From Thermococci archaeon (GTDB taxonomy: Archaea; Methanobacteriota_B; Thermococci; Methanofastidiosales; B48-G16): a DNA stretch of 23,170 nt. The stretch lies in NCBI GenBank assembly GCA_030668905.1, contig DAOVEQ010000001.1, forward strand, positions 1 to 23,170, in the 5' to 3' direction. The translations under genes were made by a program, and so were the position numbers. The notes beneath the pieces were generated by a model. It was not told where the DNA came from and made no database searches. It worked only from the letters and a program-made list of their open reading frames with translations. Of this stretch, positions 1 to 6,580 are shown one piece after another (positions within the stretch are counted from its first letter, which is position 1; each line of letters starts with the position of its first letter).

Positions 1-176
1 AGGATGAAAGAATGAAAGATGCTGTCAAAATCATAAAATCCAAGGAAAAAGAAGGAAAATGGATCCTCGAAAAAACTCCAAACGGAAGAATGCACACAAA
101 TATTGAAAAGAAAGGCAGAGAAAGTAAATGGATAACTTTAAATGTTTTGAGAGTTTTGAGGGGATTGGAGGTTTAG
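1..176 (+). CDS. C-terminal fragment of an unidentified protein, truncated by the window edge
   Basis: An open frame runs from the left edge (first full codon at base 3) to a TAG at 174-176 and encodes 57 residues. The residues are strongly charged and end in a stretch containing KWILEKTPNGRM, an IEKKG segment and KWITLNVLRVL. From memory, this arrangement (a tryptophan-rich ...TPNGRM...EKKG...KW.TL.AL.VL ending) closes a family of archaeal hypothetical proteins related to squalene/prenyltransferase alpha-alpha repeats, but the fragment is too short to be certain. The next gene starts one base after the stop and has its ribosome site (GGAGG, 167-171) inside this coding end, so the two genes are probably cotranscribed. 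The reading frame is convincing; the product assignment is weak. Confidence 0.55.
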   Translation, partial: DERMKDAVKIIKSKEKEGKWILEKTPNGRMHTNIEKKGRESKWITLNVLRVLRGLEV

Positions 177-177
177 T

Positions 178-882
178 ATGAAAAAGATACACATTGGGAT
201 ACTATCGTCCATAGTCGTGATATGTGTTGGGATAGGACTCTTCTCTATTTTGACAGACCAAGCTATAAAAGAGGAATCCTCTTCAATAGAGAGAATAAAA
301 CTACCTCATCCAGAGTATAGTAGTAATATTTCGATCGAGAATGCTCTGTTTGAGAGAAGATCAATAAGAAATTATAAAGATGAGCCTTTAACACTTGCTG
401 AGGTTTCGCAGCTCCTTTGGGCTGCGCAAGGAATCACGAACGAAAGAGGTTTTAGAACATCTCCCTCTGCGGGTGCGCTATACCCATTAGAGTTGTATGT
501 TGTCATCGGAAATGTGGAGGGGATATCTGAAGGTATTTACAGATACAATCCTGAGGAACATGAACTGATAAGGATTGTAAATGGAGACAAAAGAGCTGAA
601 CTATGCGATGCCGCTCTTGGGCAGTCTTGGATCAAAGAAGGTGCCATAAGTATTGTATTTTCCGCAGTTTATGAAAGAACAACCAAAAAGTATGGGGGGA
701 GGGGTATAAGATACGTTCATATGGAACTGGGTCATGCAGCTCAAAACGTATATCTTCAAGCAGTTTCTCTGAATCTCGGAACGACTGTTGTCGGAGCTTT
801 TAATGACGAGGAAGTGAAGAAAATTATAAAAATGGCAGACGAGGAACACCCCCTTTATATCATGCCTGTAGGAAGAGTGTGA
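178..882 (+). CDS. SagB-type nitroreductase-family oxidoreductase, N-terminally membrane-anchored
   Basis: This is a 234-residue protein. Residues 7-26 form one hydrophobic helix (membrane anchor or signal segment) followed by a charged linker, so the catalytic domain is likely held at the membrane, probably outside the cytoplasm. The FMN-dependent nitroreductase fold starts near residue 50: RRSIRNY (60-66) is the usual FMN phosphate-binding motif, TSPSAGALYPLELY (94-107) is the block typical of the SagB-type subfamily, and the chain ends in the common PVGR motif. SagB-type enzymes are best known as azoline dehydrogenases in ribosomal peptide clusters, but many archaeal members stand alone, and no cyclodehydratase or precursor peptide is visible here. 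ATG 178 has a GGAGG site 7 bases upstream. Family is confident; substrate is unknown. Confidence 0.85.
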   Translation: MKKIHIGILSSIVVICVGIGLFSILTDQAIKEESSSIERIKLPHPEYSSNISIENALFERRSIRNYKDEPLTLAEVSQLLWAAQGITNERGFRTSPSAGALYPLELYVVIGNVEGISEGIYRYNPEEHELIRIVNGDKRAELCDAALGQSWIKEGAISIVFSAVYERTTKKYGGRGIRYVHMELGHAAQNVYLQAVSLNLGTTVVGAFNDEEVKKIIKMADEEHPLYIMPVGRV

Positions 883-947
883 GAATAAGAATGTAATCCA
901 TAAAAGAGCAGTCTTGTATTCAAACATTAGCCTGTTCCCCTCACGAT

Positions 948-1865
948 TCATTTTATGAACAGTATCGCAACGCCTACAACTGCAATTACAGCACCTAGGA
1001 TTCCTCGTAAATTCGTTTTTTCTCCGTATATGATCCACACGAAGGGAATTACCAGTATGGGCATGAGGGACATCAATGTAGAGGCAACTCCTGCCACAGT
1101 ATACGTAACTGCTACCATGGACAGCCATACTCCGAGAAAAGGTCCAGATATCGCGCCGCCTATAGTATTCATCACTGCCCTCCTATCTCTGTACGACTCC
1201 AATATCTTTGACGGTCTTTTTATGATTATGAAAACAATCCCGACGAAAATCGCTGCTGTGATTATCCTGATCAATGTAGCCGAGAGAGGGTTGAGAGGTG
1301 TTGTGGACTCAACGGTTAACATCCCATATTTTGAGATAACAAGTCCGATGCCCTGTCCCACCGAACCACCCAATCCAAAAAATATCCCTAAAATTTCCTT
1401 TTTTCTGGGAACTGTATCCTTTGAGTTTCCTTTTTTTTCTATAATCACGATGACTACACCTGAAAGCGTAACGGTTATCCCGATGAGTGTCCATGCTCCC
1501 AGTACCTCGCCTAGTATGCAATAAGCGGAGATGGTGGAAAATATAGGTGCCATAGACATAAGAAGCACACCTTTTCTCGGTCCTATAAGGATGAGTGCAC
1601 CTAAATAGCCGAAGTCTCCGATTACGAGCCCTATCAAACCGCTGAGACTCAAGTAAAACCATTGTGAAGTTGTTGCTGCGGGTATAACCGTTCCAAAGAG
1701 TATGAAGTGCACTGTACCTAACAGCAGCATGGCAGTAATCAGGCGTAGAGTGTTAACACTGAGTACACCGATCCTTCTCCCTGCAGATGCAAAAAGAATG
1801 GAACACGTAGTCCACAGCACGGACGTACATACGGCTGCTATTTCTCCAATAAAAGATGGTTCCAT
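948..1865 (-). CDS. EamA/DMT-family membrane transporter
   Basis: This 305-residue, very hydrophobic protein has about ten predicted membrane helices in two repeats, the layout of the drug/metabolite transporter superfamily (two EamA domains, usual length 280-310). The first half starts with GEIAAVCTSVLWTTCSILFA and includes the conserved Pro/Gly-rich end of repeat one. A short charged loop (IIEKKGNSKDTVPRKKE) separates the halves. The second half ends in GILGAVIAVVGVAILF, the usual last helix. The start ATG at 1865 is preceded by a GAGGTGAG ribosome site. It converges with the nitroreductase gene (65 bp between stops) and diverges from the DUF3795 gene. Members export amino acids, metabolites or drugs; nothing here reveals the substrate. 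Confidence 0.88.
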   Translation of the reverse strand: MEPSFIGEIAAVCTSVLWTTCSILFASAGRRIGVLSVNTLRLITAMLLLGTVHFILFGTVIPAATTSQWFYLSLSGLIGLVIGDFGYLGALILIGPRKGVLLMSMAPIFSTISAYCILGEVLGAWTLIGITVTLSGVVIVIIEKKGNSKDTVPRKKEILGIFFGLGGSVGQGIGLVISKYGMLTVESTTPLNPLSATLIRIITAAIFVGIVFIIIKRPSKILESYRDRRAVMNTIGGAISGPFLGVWLSMVAVTYTVAGVASTLMSLMPILVIPFVWIIYGEKTNLRGILGAVIAVVGVAILFIK

Positions 1866-2045
1866 ATTTTCTACTCACCTCGATATTGTATATTCTACTT
1901 TACCATTAACAAAAATATGAAAATACATAAAGAAAAATTCATTATTTTTCCATTTTTTTCATAACGAGCTTCCATAATATCTCCTTCAGATATCGTTTGT
2001 AAGAGCTGTTTTTAAAATTTTTCTTTGTGTAAAAAATACCATAGA

Positions 2046-2054
2046 TATTTAAAT
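2046..2054 (+). promoter_or_regulatory. TATA box of the DUF3795 gene, leaderless spacing
   Basis: TATTTAAAT is centred 25 bases before the ATG at 2075. Archaeal transcription usually starts about 25 bases downstream of the TATA centre, so the transcript should begin at or next to the start codon. Consistent with this, there is no Shine-Dalgarno sequence in front of the ATG, only an A-rich stretch. Confidence 0.65.
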
Positions 2055-2074
2055 TCTCACAAAAAAATAAAAAC

Positions 2075-2419
2075 ATGGAAAAAATAATAGGTTTTTGTGG
2101 ATTGATCTGTAGTGAATGCCCAGCGTATTTAGCAACGCAGAAAGACGACGATAACGAAAGAAAGAAAGTCGCTGAGATGTGGTCAAAAGAGTTTAATGCC
2201 AACATGAAACCAGAAGATATCAATTGTGACGGATGTTTAGTCACAGAAGGGAAACTTTTCAGTCATTGTAAAGTTTGCGAAATAAGAAAGTGTGGATTGG
2301 AAAAAAATCTCAAAAATTGTGCTTATTGTGAAGATTTTGCATGTGAAAGGCTTAGTAAATTCTTTGAAATGGCTCCTGAAGCAAAAACGACTCTTGAAAA
2401 AATAAGAAAAGATCTATAA
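2075..2419 (+). CDS. DUF3795-family cysteine-rich protein
   Basis: This is a small soluble protein of 114 residues. The N-terminus FCGLICSECPAY (7-18) is the signature of DUF3795, found in many archaea and anaerobic bacteria. More cysteine pairs follow: NCDGC near 50, HCKVCEIRKC near 65-74, NCAYC and a final C near the end of the Cys region. The spacing suggests zinc or iron-sulfur binding, but the family's function is unknown. The gene is monocistronic by position: its own TATA box lies just upstream, and a T-rich stretch with the next promoter follows. The length matches the family's usual 100-130 residues, so it appears intact. Family membership is confident; any biochemical role would be a guess. 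Confidence 0.88.
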   Translation: MEKIIGFCGLICSECPAYLATQKDDDNERKKVAEMWSKEFNANMKPEDINCDGCLVTEGKLFSHCKVCEIRKCGLEKNLKNCAYCEDFACERLSKFFEMAPEAKTTLEKIRKDL

Positions 2420-2485
2420 AAGAATAAAATGTGAACTCTGGACACAGAAAATGTGTTTACCTTTTTACACCACTCTATCATTAAC

Positions 2486-2493
2486 TTTAAATA
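2486..2493 (+). promoter_or_regulatory. TATA box of the aminotransferase-transporter operon
   Basis: TTTAAATA is centred near 2490, in an AT-rich gap following the DUF3795 gene. The expected transcription start is about 2514-2517. That lies after the ATG at 2508 but before the in-frame ATG at 2523, so the promoter position helps decide the start of the next gene. Confidence 0.6.
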
Positions 2494-2522
2494 CCCCTAA
2501 ATGAAAAATGTTCCGTGATACG

Positions 2523-3677
2523 ATGGATGCAAAACAAAATGAGCGATTACTTTTAATGATCCCGGGACCTACGATAGTGGATCCGAAAGTTTTAAGAGCA
2601 ATGTCAAAACCTATAATGCCGCACAGGGGAAAAGAATTCTCTGAGATGTTTTTAGAGCAGGCAGAAAGGATGAAACAGGTTTTTAGAACTAAAAATGATC
2701 TGTTTTTACTGGCTGGAAGTGGTACTGCTGCAATGGATGCGGCTGTTTCCAACACAATAAAACCTGGAGAAAAGGTACTGTGTATAATTTCAGGGAAATT
2801 CTCAGAGAGGTTTACTGAGATCGTAAAAGCTTACGGGGGAGAAGCTTTAGAACTGAGCTTTGAATGGGGTAAAGAAATAGATGTTAATAAAGTAAAAGAA
2901 GCATTAGATGGAAATAATGATATTAAAGCGGTTACTGTCGTTCATAACGAAACATCTACAGGTGTCAAGAATCCCATAAAAGAAATAGGAGAGATAGTCA
3001 AAGAGACGAATGCCCTCCTGATCGTGGATACGATCTCCTCACTGGGTGGCGATGATATTAACGTAGATGAATGGAACATCGATCTCTGCGCAACAGGATC
3101 CCAGAAATGTCTTGCTATACCTCCAGGAATAGCTGCTATCTCTATATCCGAAAAAGCATGGAGCATTATCGAAAAAACCGATGGACACTCGTATTATCTG
3201 AATTTAAAAAAATACAAAAAGCACAAGCATCACGCTCCGTATACCCAGCCTGTATCGATGGTATATGGTTTGAAAGTTGCTCTTGACATGATATTTGAAG
3301 AAGGACTAGAGAATAGGATAGAAAGACATAGAAGACTTGCAAAAGCCACGAGAGAAGGTATTAAGGGTATGGGGCTGAAGCTTTTCCCGGAAAAAGAGGA
3401 GATATGCTCAAATACGGTAACATCTCTGTGTGTTCCTGAAGGTGTAGATGATAAGAAAATAAGAGGAATAATGAAAGATAAGTACAATATAGTCATTGCC
3501 GGAGGGCAGGCTCATTTGAAAGGTAAGATAATGAGGATAGGACATATGGGAAATGTCAGCAAAAGAGATATCCTCTGCACTCTGGCATCTTTGGAATTAG
3601 CTTTAAAAGAAGTAGGATTTAAAATAGAATTGGGAAGTGGGGTAAGAAAGGCTCAAGAAACTATGGATGGTGAGTAA
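2523..3677 (+). CDS. class V (alanine-glyoxylate / serine-pyruvate type) aminotransferase
   Basis: This is a PLP-dependent aminotransferase of fold type I, class V. The chain opens with LLLMIPGPT, the usual start of the archaeal alanine/serine-glyoxylate aminotransferase group. It then has AGSGTAAMDAA (PLP phosphate region), VVHNETSTG, the PLP-ring aspartate in IVDTISSLGGD, and the Schiff-base lysine in TGSQKCLAIPPG. Near the C-terminus IVIAGGQAHLKGKIMRIGHMG is the substrate-carboxylate arginine region. The sequence closely resembles, from memory, the Methanocaldococcus homologue. An upstream in-frame ATG at 2508 would add five residues, but the TATA box (2486-2493) predicts transcription starting after it, so I prefer 2523 (384 residues). 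The stop TAA abuts the ATG of the transporter, indicating translational coupling. It probably interconverts glyoxylate or pyruvate with glycine, alanine or serine; the exact pair is not determinable. Confidence 0.9.
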   Translation: MDAKQNERLLLMIPGPTIVDPKVLRAMSKPIMPHRGKEFSEMFLEQAERMKQVFRTKNDLFLLAGSGTAAMDAAVSNTIKPGEKVLCIISGKFSERFTEIVKAYGGEALELSFEWGKEIDVNKVKEALDGNNDIKAVTVVHNETSTGVKNPIKEIGEIVKETNALLIVDTISSLGGDDINVDEWNIDLCATGSQKCLAIPPGIAAISISEKAWSIIEKTDGHSYYLNLKKYKKHKHHAPYTQPVSMVYGLKVALDMIFEEGLENRIERHRRLAKATREGIKGMGLKLFPEKEEICSNTVTSLCVPEGVDDKKIRGIMKDKYNIVIAGGQAHLKGKIMRIGHMGNVSKRDILCTLASLELALKEVGFKIELGSGVRKAQETMDGE

Positions 3678-4229
3678 ATGGAAGAAAAAATAGCAAATCC
3701 AGCTCCATTAGGACTGGCAGCATTTGGTTTAACTACGTTGGTTTTGAACATAGTAAACGCAGGAATAGTCTCTGCAGATAGTATAGGTATGGTACTGCCT
3801 CTTGGAATGTTTTACGGAGGAATTGCACAGTTTGCGGCAGGAATGTGGGAGTTCAAGAAGGGAAATACCTTTGGATCCACGGCATTCACTTCATTCGCTG
3901 CATTCTGGATAGCTTTGAGTACAATGATTCTGCTGGAAAATACAGGAATAATTGCATCGGTGCCAAAAGGAGGAATGGCTGTCTTTCTAATAGTATGGGG
4001 AATATTCGCAGGGTATATGTTCATCTGTACATTGAAACTGACGAGGACACTGCAGATAGCATTTATAACACTGACAATCCTGTTCTTCCTGCTCGCTGCA
4101 GGAGAATTTAACCCAACAATACACAAAATAGCAGGATATGAAGGGATCATCTGTGCTCTTTCAGCACTATATGGATCTGCTGCTATTGTAATAAATGAAA
4201 CATGGGGCAGAGATGTATTGCCTCTCTAA
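3678..4229 (+). CDS. satP: GPR1/FUN34/YaaH (SatP)-family acetate/carboxylate transporter
   Basis: This is a 183-residue membrane protein with six predicted helices. The N-terminal NPAPLGLAAFGLTT (7-20) is the diagnostic motif of the GPR1/FUN34/YaaH family, whose bacterial and archaeal members carry acetate and succinate. MFYGGIAQFAAGMWEFKKGNTFG with FTSFAAFW following is the second conserved block. Length is standard (180-200 residues). The start codon follows the aminotransferase stop with no gap, and the GGTGAG ribosome site lies within that gene's last codons, so the two are made from one message. The pairing hints that the transporter supplies or removes a carboxylate handled by the aminotransferase, which is inference. 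A run of seven T follows the stop. Confidence 0.9.
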   Translation: MEEKIANPAPLGLAAFGLTTLVLNIVNAGIVSADSIGMVLPLGMFYGGIAQFAAGMWEFKKGNTFGSTAFTSFAAFWIALSTMILLENTGIIASVPKGGMAVFLIVWGIFAGYMFICTLKLTRTLQIAFITLTILFFLLAAGEFNPTIHKIAGYEGIICALSALYGSAAIVINETWGRDVLPL

Positions 4230-4236
4230 TTTTTTT
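4230..4236 (+). terminator. Oligo-T terminator after the transporter gene
   Basis: Seven consecutive T follow directly after the transporter's TAA and precede the tail of the convergent ligase gene. Archaeal RNA polymerase terminates on such U-runs without a required hairpin. Only 5 bases separate the two convergent stops. Confidence 0.5.
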
Positions 4237-5524
4237 ATTCTTCCACAACTCTCTTCGCTTTTCCGGTAGATCTTGGTATATCTCCTATGTTCACTATATC
4301 TACATCTACGGTGAGATTCAAAATCCCGTAGATCTCTTGCTGGATCTTCTTTGCCAGAAGATTTTTGTCTCCTTTAAAGCTAGGGTCCGGCTCTACTCTC
4401 ACCTTTAGCCGAGTCATCACGCCCGATTTGTATTTCACGATCTGATAGTTTTCACTCGTACCTTCTATTTTCATTATCGCTTCTTCTATCTGTTTTGGGA
4501 ATACAATCACCCCTCTCACCTTCATCATGTCATCGGATCTTCCCAGGATTCTCACATGTCTTGGAAGGGTTCTTCCACAGTTACATTCTTCTTCTATTAA
4601 AATAGAAAGATCTTTTGTTCTGAATCGTATTGACGGAAAAGCTTCCTTTGTAAGCGTTGTGAAGACGAGTTCTCCTTTTTCTCCGGGTTCCAGGACTTCA
4701 CCTGTTTTCGGATCAATGATCTCGACATAAAAATGATCGGTGTTTATATGAAGGCCATCATGTTCCTCACACTCTGCGGATACTCCAGGTCCTATGATCT
4801 CTGTAAGACCGTAGTTATCGAAGGCTGAGATACTCCATTTATCCTCTATCTTTTTTCTCATCTCGTTTGACCACGCTTCAGCTCCGCACATTCCTATCTT
4901 GAGTTTGAAATCTCTTTCTATATCGTATCCTTCTTTTTCTGCTACCTCGGCCATATATGCCAGATAGCTCGGGGTACATCCTATGGCAGTCGTCTCGAAG
5001 TCTTTCATTAACTGCAGCTGTCTCAGCGTATTTCCACTGGACATTGGAACTACAAGAGCCCCGATTTTCTGTGCCCCTTTCTCAAATCCGTGAGCCCCTG
5101 TAAATAAACCGTACCCAAAAGAATTCTGGAATCTGTCCTCTTTTCTTACCCCTGCCGTATACATTATTCGAGCCATTACCTCGCTCCACACATCGAGATC
5201 ATTTTTTGTGCACGTCCCGACGACAGGTTTTCCTGTAGTTCCCGAAGAGGCGTGTAACTCTACTACCTCACTCATCGGAACGCATACCAAATCAAAGGGG
5301 TAATATTTCCTCAGTTCGTCTTTTGTCAGGAATGGAACTTTTTTAAGATCATCTAATGTTTTTATATCTCCGGGCTTCAATCCTGCGTCTTTAAACCTCT
5401 TATGGTATACAGCATTATCTTCATAAACTCTTTTTATAACCTCTTTCAATCTCTTTAACTGAAGTTTCTTCAATTCCTCAAGTTTCATTGTCTCTATTTT
5501 CGAATCCCAGTACTTACTTTCCAT
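4235..5524 (-). CDS. paaK: phenylacetate-CoA ligase (PaaK family)
   Basis: This AMP-forming CoA ligase activates phenylacetate or a related aryl acid to its CoA thioester. It has 429 residues, the standard length. Motifs in order: SSGTTGKPVVG (93-103), the ATP phosphate-binding loop; FGYGLFTGAHG; GCTPSYL; MCGAEAW; YGLTEIIGPG (238-247), the adenine/AMP-binding block; FRTKDLS with the ribose-contacting Asp; and RSDDMMKVRGVIVFP leading into the PaaK-type C-terminal domain. The start ATG has a GGAGG site and a TATA box about 40 bases upstream. In archaea such enzymes often serve arylacetate metabolism next to aryl-pyruvate ferredoxin oxidoreductases, but none lies in this window. It converges with the transporter gene. 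The exact acid used is inferred from the family only. Confidence 0.93.
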   Translation of the reverse strand: MESKYWDSKIETMKLEELKKLQLKRLKEVIKRVYEDNAVYHKRFKDAGLKPGDIKTLDDLKKVPFLTKDELRKYYPFDLVCVPMSEVVELHASSGTTGKPVVGTCTKNDLDVWSEVMARIMYTAGVRKEDRFQNSFGYGLFTGAHGFEKGAQKIGALVVPMSSGNTLRQLQLMKDFETTAIGCTPSYLAYMAEVAEKEGYDIERDFKLKIGMCGAEAWSNEMRKKIEDKWSISAFDNYGLTEIIGPGVSAECEEHDGLHINTDHFYVEIIDPKTGEVLEPGEKGELVFTTLTKEAFPSIRFRTKDLSILIEEECNCGRTLPRHVRILGRSDDMMKVRGVIVFPKQIEEAIMKIEGTSENYQIVKYKSGVMTRLKVRVEPDPSFKGDKNLLAKKIQQEIYGILNLTVDVDIVNIGDIPRSTGKAKRVVEE

Positions 5525-5560
5525 GTCAATGCCTCCTATTTATTAAGAATTTGAAGCAAA

Positions 5561-5570
5561 GTTTTTAAAG
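5561..5570. promoter_or_regulatory. Symmetric TATA element between paaK and the candidate RNA gene
   Basis: GTTTTTAAAG reads as a TATA box on both strands. On the minus strand (CTTTAAAAAC) it predicts a paaK transcript starting near 5541, leaving a 17-base leader that contains the GGAGG ribosome site. On the plus strand it predicts a start near 5591, exactly where the candidate structured RNA begins. A second plus-strand TATA-like sequence, TATTTATATT, lies at 5581-5590. Confidence 0.5.
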
Positions 5571-5590
5571 TTTCTTGTCGTATTTATATT

Positions 5591-5775
5591 ACTCTTGGGC
5601 GAGGACTGATTTGATCCGTGATAATCAGAGCAAACCGAGAGTAACACTGTACCACGATCCCGCTGTACGATTGGTGACTACAGAAAAGCGTGGAACAGAA
5701 AAGCCCCACACGAGAGTAGCAGGTTGAGAGAGGGTTCCCTAACTATGATGTTCTGTGTTAGTGTGATGGGCAAAA
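5591..5775 (+). ncRNA. Candidate structured non-coding RNA in the 330-bp gap between paaK and the IPCT gene
   Basis: No credible reading frame covers this gap. Bases 5597-5770 are about 49 percent G+C while flanking intergenic DNA is clearly AT-rich; in AT-rich thermophilic archaea such islands usually mark structured RNAs. A fold can be drawn by eye: an outer stem ACTCT/AGAGT (5591-5595 with 5713-5717) continuing as GGGC/GCCC (5597-5600 with 5703-5706); a hairpin CTGATT/AATCAG starting near 5606; and an eight-step stem GTACCACG/CGTGGAAC with one A-A mismatch (5649-5656 with 5689-5696), capped through an internal loop by CTGTA/TACAG (5663-5667 with 5679-5683). A further hairpin CTAAC/GTTAG spans 5739-5761, followed by a T-rich stretch. 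ACAGAAAAG occurs twice (5680-5688, 5695-5703). I do not recognise the class; it lacks the SRP and RNase P landmarks I know. Ends are approximate. Confidence 0.5.
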
Positions 5776-5793
5776 TTTTATTTGCAGACAAGG

Positions 5794-5801
5794 TATTTAA
5801 A
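5794..5801 (+). promoter_or_regulatory. TATA box of the inositol-phosphate solute operon
   Basis: TATTTAAA sits 57 bases before the IPCT start. The expected transcription start is near 5822, giving a leader of about 32 bases that contains the GAGGATGATC ribosome site. This promoter is separate from, and downstream of, the candidate RNA. Confidence 0.6.
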
Positions 5802-5854
5802 CAAAACTGTCTATGTGTAAATAGCGTTTTTATTACCTCCCAGAGGATGATCGA

Positions 5855-6580
5855 ATGAAAGCTTTAATTATTGCTGCCGGAGGTAGCACAAGGTTAAAAC
5901 CGCTGACGTCCAAATGTCCCAAAACATTGTTGGATGTTGGAGAAAAGAAGATAATAGATTTTATTCTCGATCCTCTCATATATCTCAATCTTGAAATCCT
6001 TATCGTTACTGGATATCATGGAGAAAAAATAAAGAGATATGTAAAAAAGAATTATAATTGGGACATATCTTTTATTCGCAATCCTCAATGGAAAGAAGAA
6101 AATGGTATATCTGTTCTTAAATCTGAAAAATATTTAAAAAATGAGGATAAGTTTTTACTTTTAATGAGCGATCATATATTTAATCCCAGTTTTTTAGACG
6201 ATCTTATAGAAAAAGATCCACAGGAGTGTTATTTATGCGTGGATACGAACGTAAATAATGTTTTTGGATTGAAAGAAGCTACAAAAGTTCATGTAGAAAA
6301 AGACAGGATTTTGGACATAGGTAAAAATATTTCATATTATAACGGTGTAGACTGTGGAATATTCCTGACAACACCATATATCTTTAATGTACTGAAAGAA
6401 AATGTAAATATAGAAAATACTTTAAACAACGCTATGAAAAGACTCTCTACAGAAGAAAACCTCTATGCGTATGATATAACAGGAAATTTCTGGATTGATA
6501 TTGACACAGAGGAGGATTTAAGGGTGTTTTATGAATTCTTCAAAACCTACGGACGGGATAGTCTCCAGACATATAAATAG
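5855..6580 (+). CDS. CTP:inositol-1-phosphate cytidylyltransferase (IPCT), sugar-nucleotidyltransferase fold
   Basis: A soluble 241-residue nucleotidyltransferase. The N-terminus LIIAAGGSTRLKPLT (4-18) followed by CPKTLLDVG is the nucleotide-binding signature of the NTP_transferase family, and LLLMSDHIF holds the metal-binding aspartate. Neighbour evidence narrows the role: the next gene encodes a CDP-alcohol phosphotransferase that overlaps this one by 50 bases, the domain order of the bifunctional IPCT-DIPPS enzymes known from Archaeoglobus and other hyperthermophiles. IPCT makes CDP-inositol from CTP and inositol-1-phosphate, the first committed step toward di-myo-inositol phosphate. The start ATG has a GAGGATGATC ribosome site. 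The C-terminal 11 residues (TYGRDSLQTYK) lie beyond an AAAA run (6542-6545); dropping one A would fuse the frame to the next gene. The substrate is inferred from this pairing. Confidence 0.82.
   Translation: MKALIIAAGGSTRLKPLTSKCPKTLLDVGEKKIIDFILDPLIYLNLEILIVTGYHGEKIKRYVKKNYNWDISFIRNPQWKEENGISVLKSEKYLKNEDKFLLLMSDHIFNPSFLDDLIEKDPQECYLCVDTNVNNVFGLKEATKVHVEKDRILDIGKNISYYNGVDCGIFLTTPYIFNVLKENVNIENTLNNAMKRLSTEENLYAYDITGNFWIDIDTEEDLRVFYEFFKTYGRDSLQTYK

Noticed and set aside
955..1524. 189-codon plus-strand ORF opposite the DMT transporter
   Set aside because: It is the reverse strand of a well-supported transporter gene, has no ribosome site and its residue pattern is the usual mirror of hydrophobic codons.
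1977..1993. Small hairpin ATATCT-CCTTC-AGATAT before the DUF3795 gene
   Set aside because: Only six AT-rich pairs in AT-rich DNA, no T-run and no matching copy elsewhere; likely chance.
5591..5775. Identification of the candidate RNA as RNase P RNA or SRP RNA
   Set aside because: The conserved SRP domain IV (GGAAG-type loop with AGCAGC) and the RNase P conserved regions are not found, and the length is too short for either.
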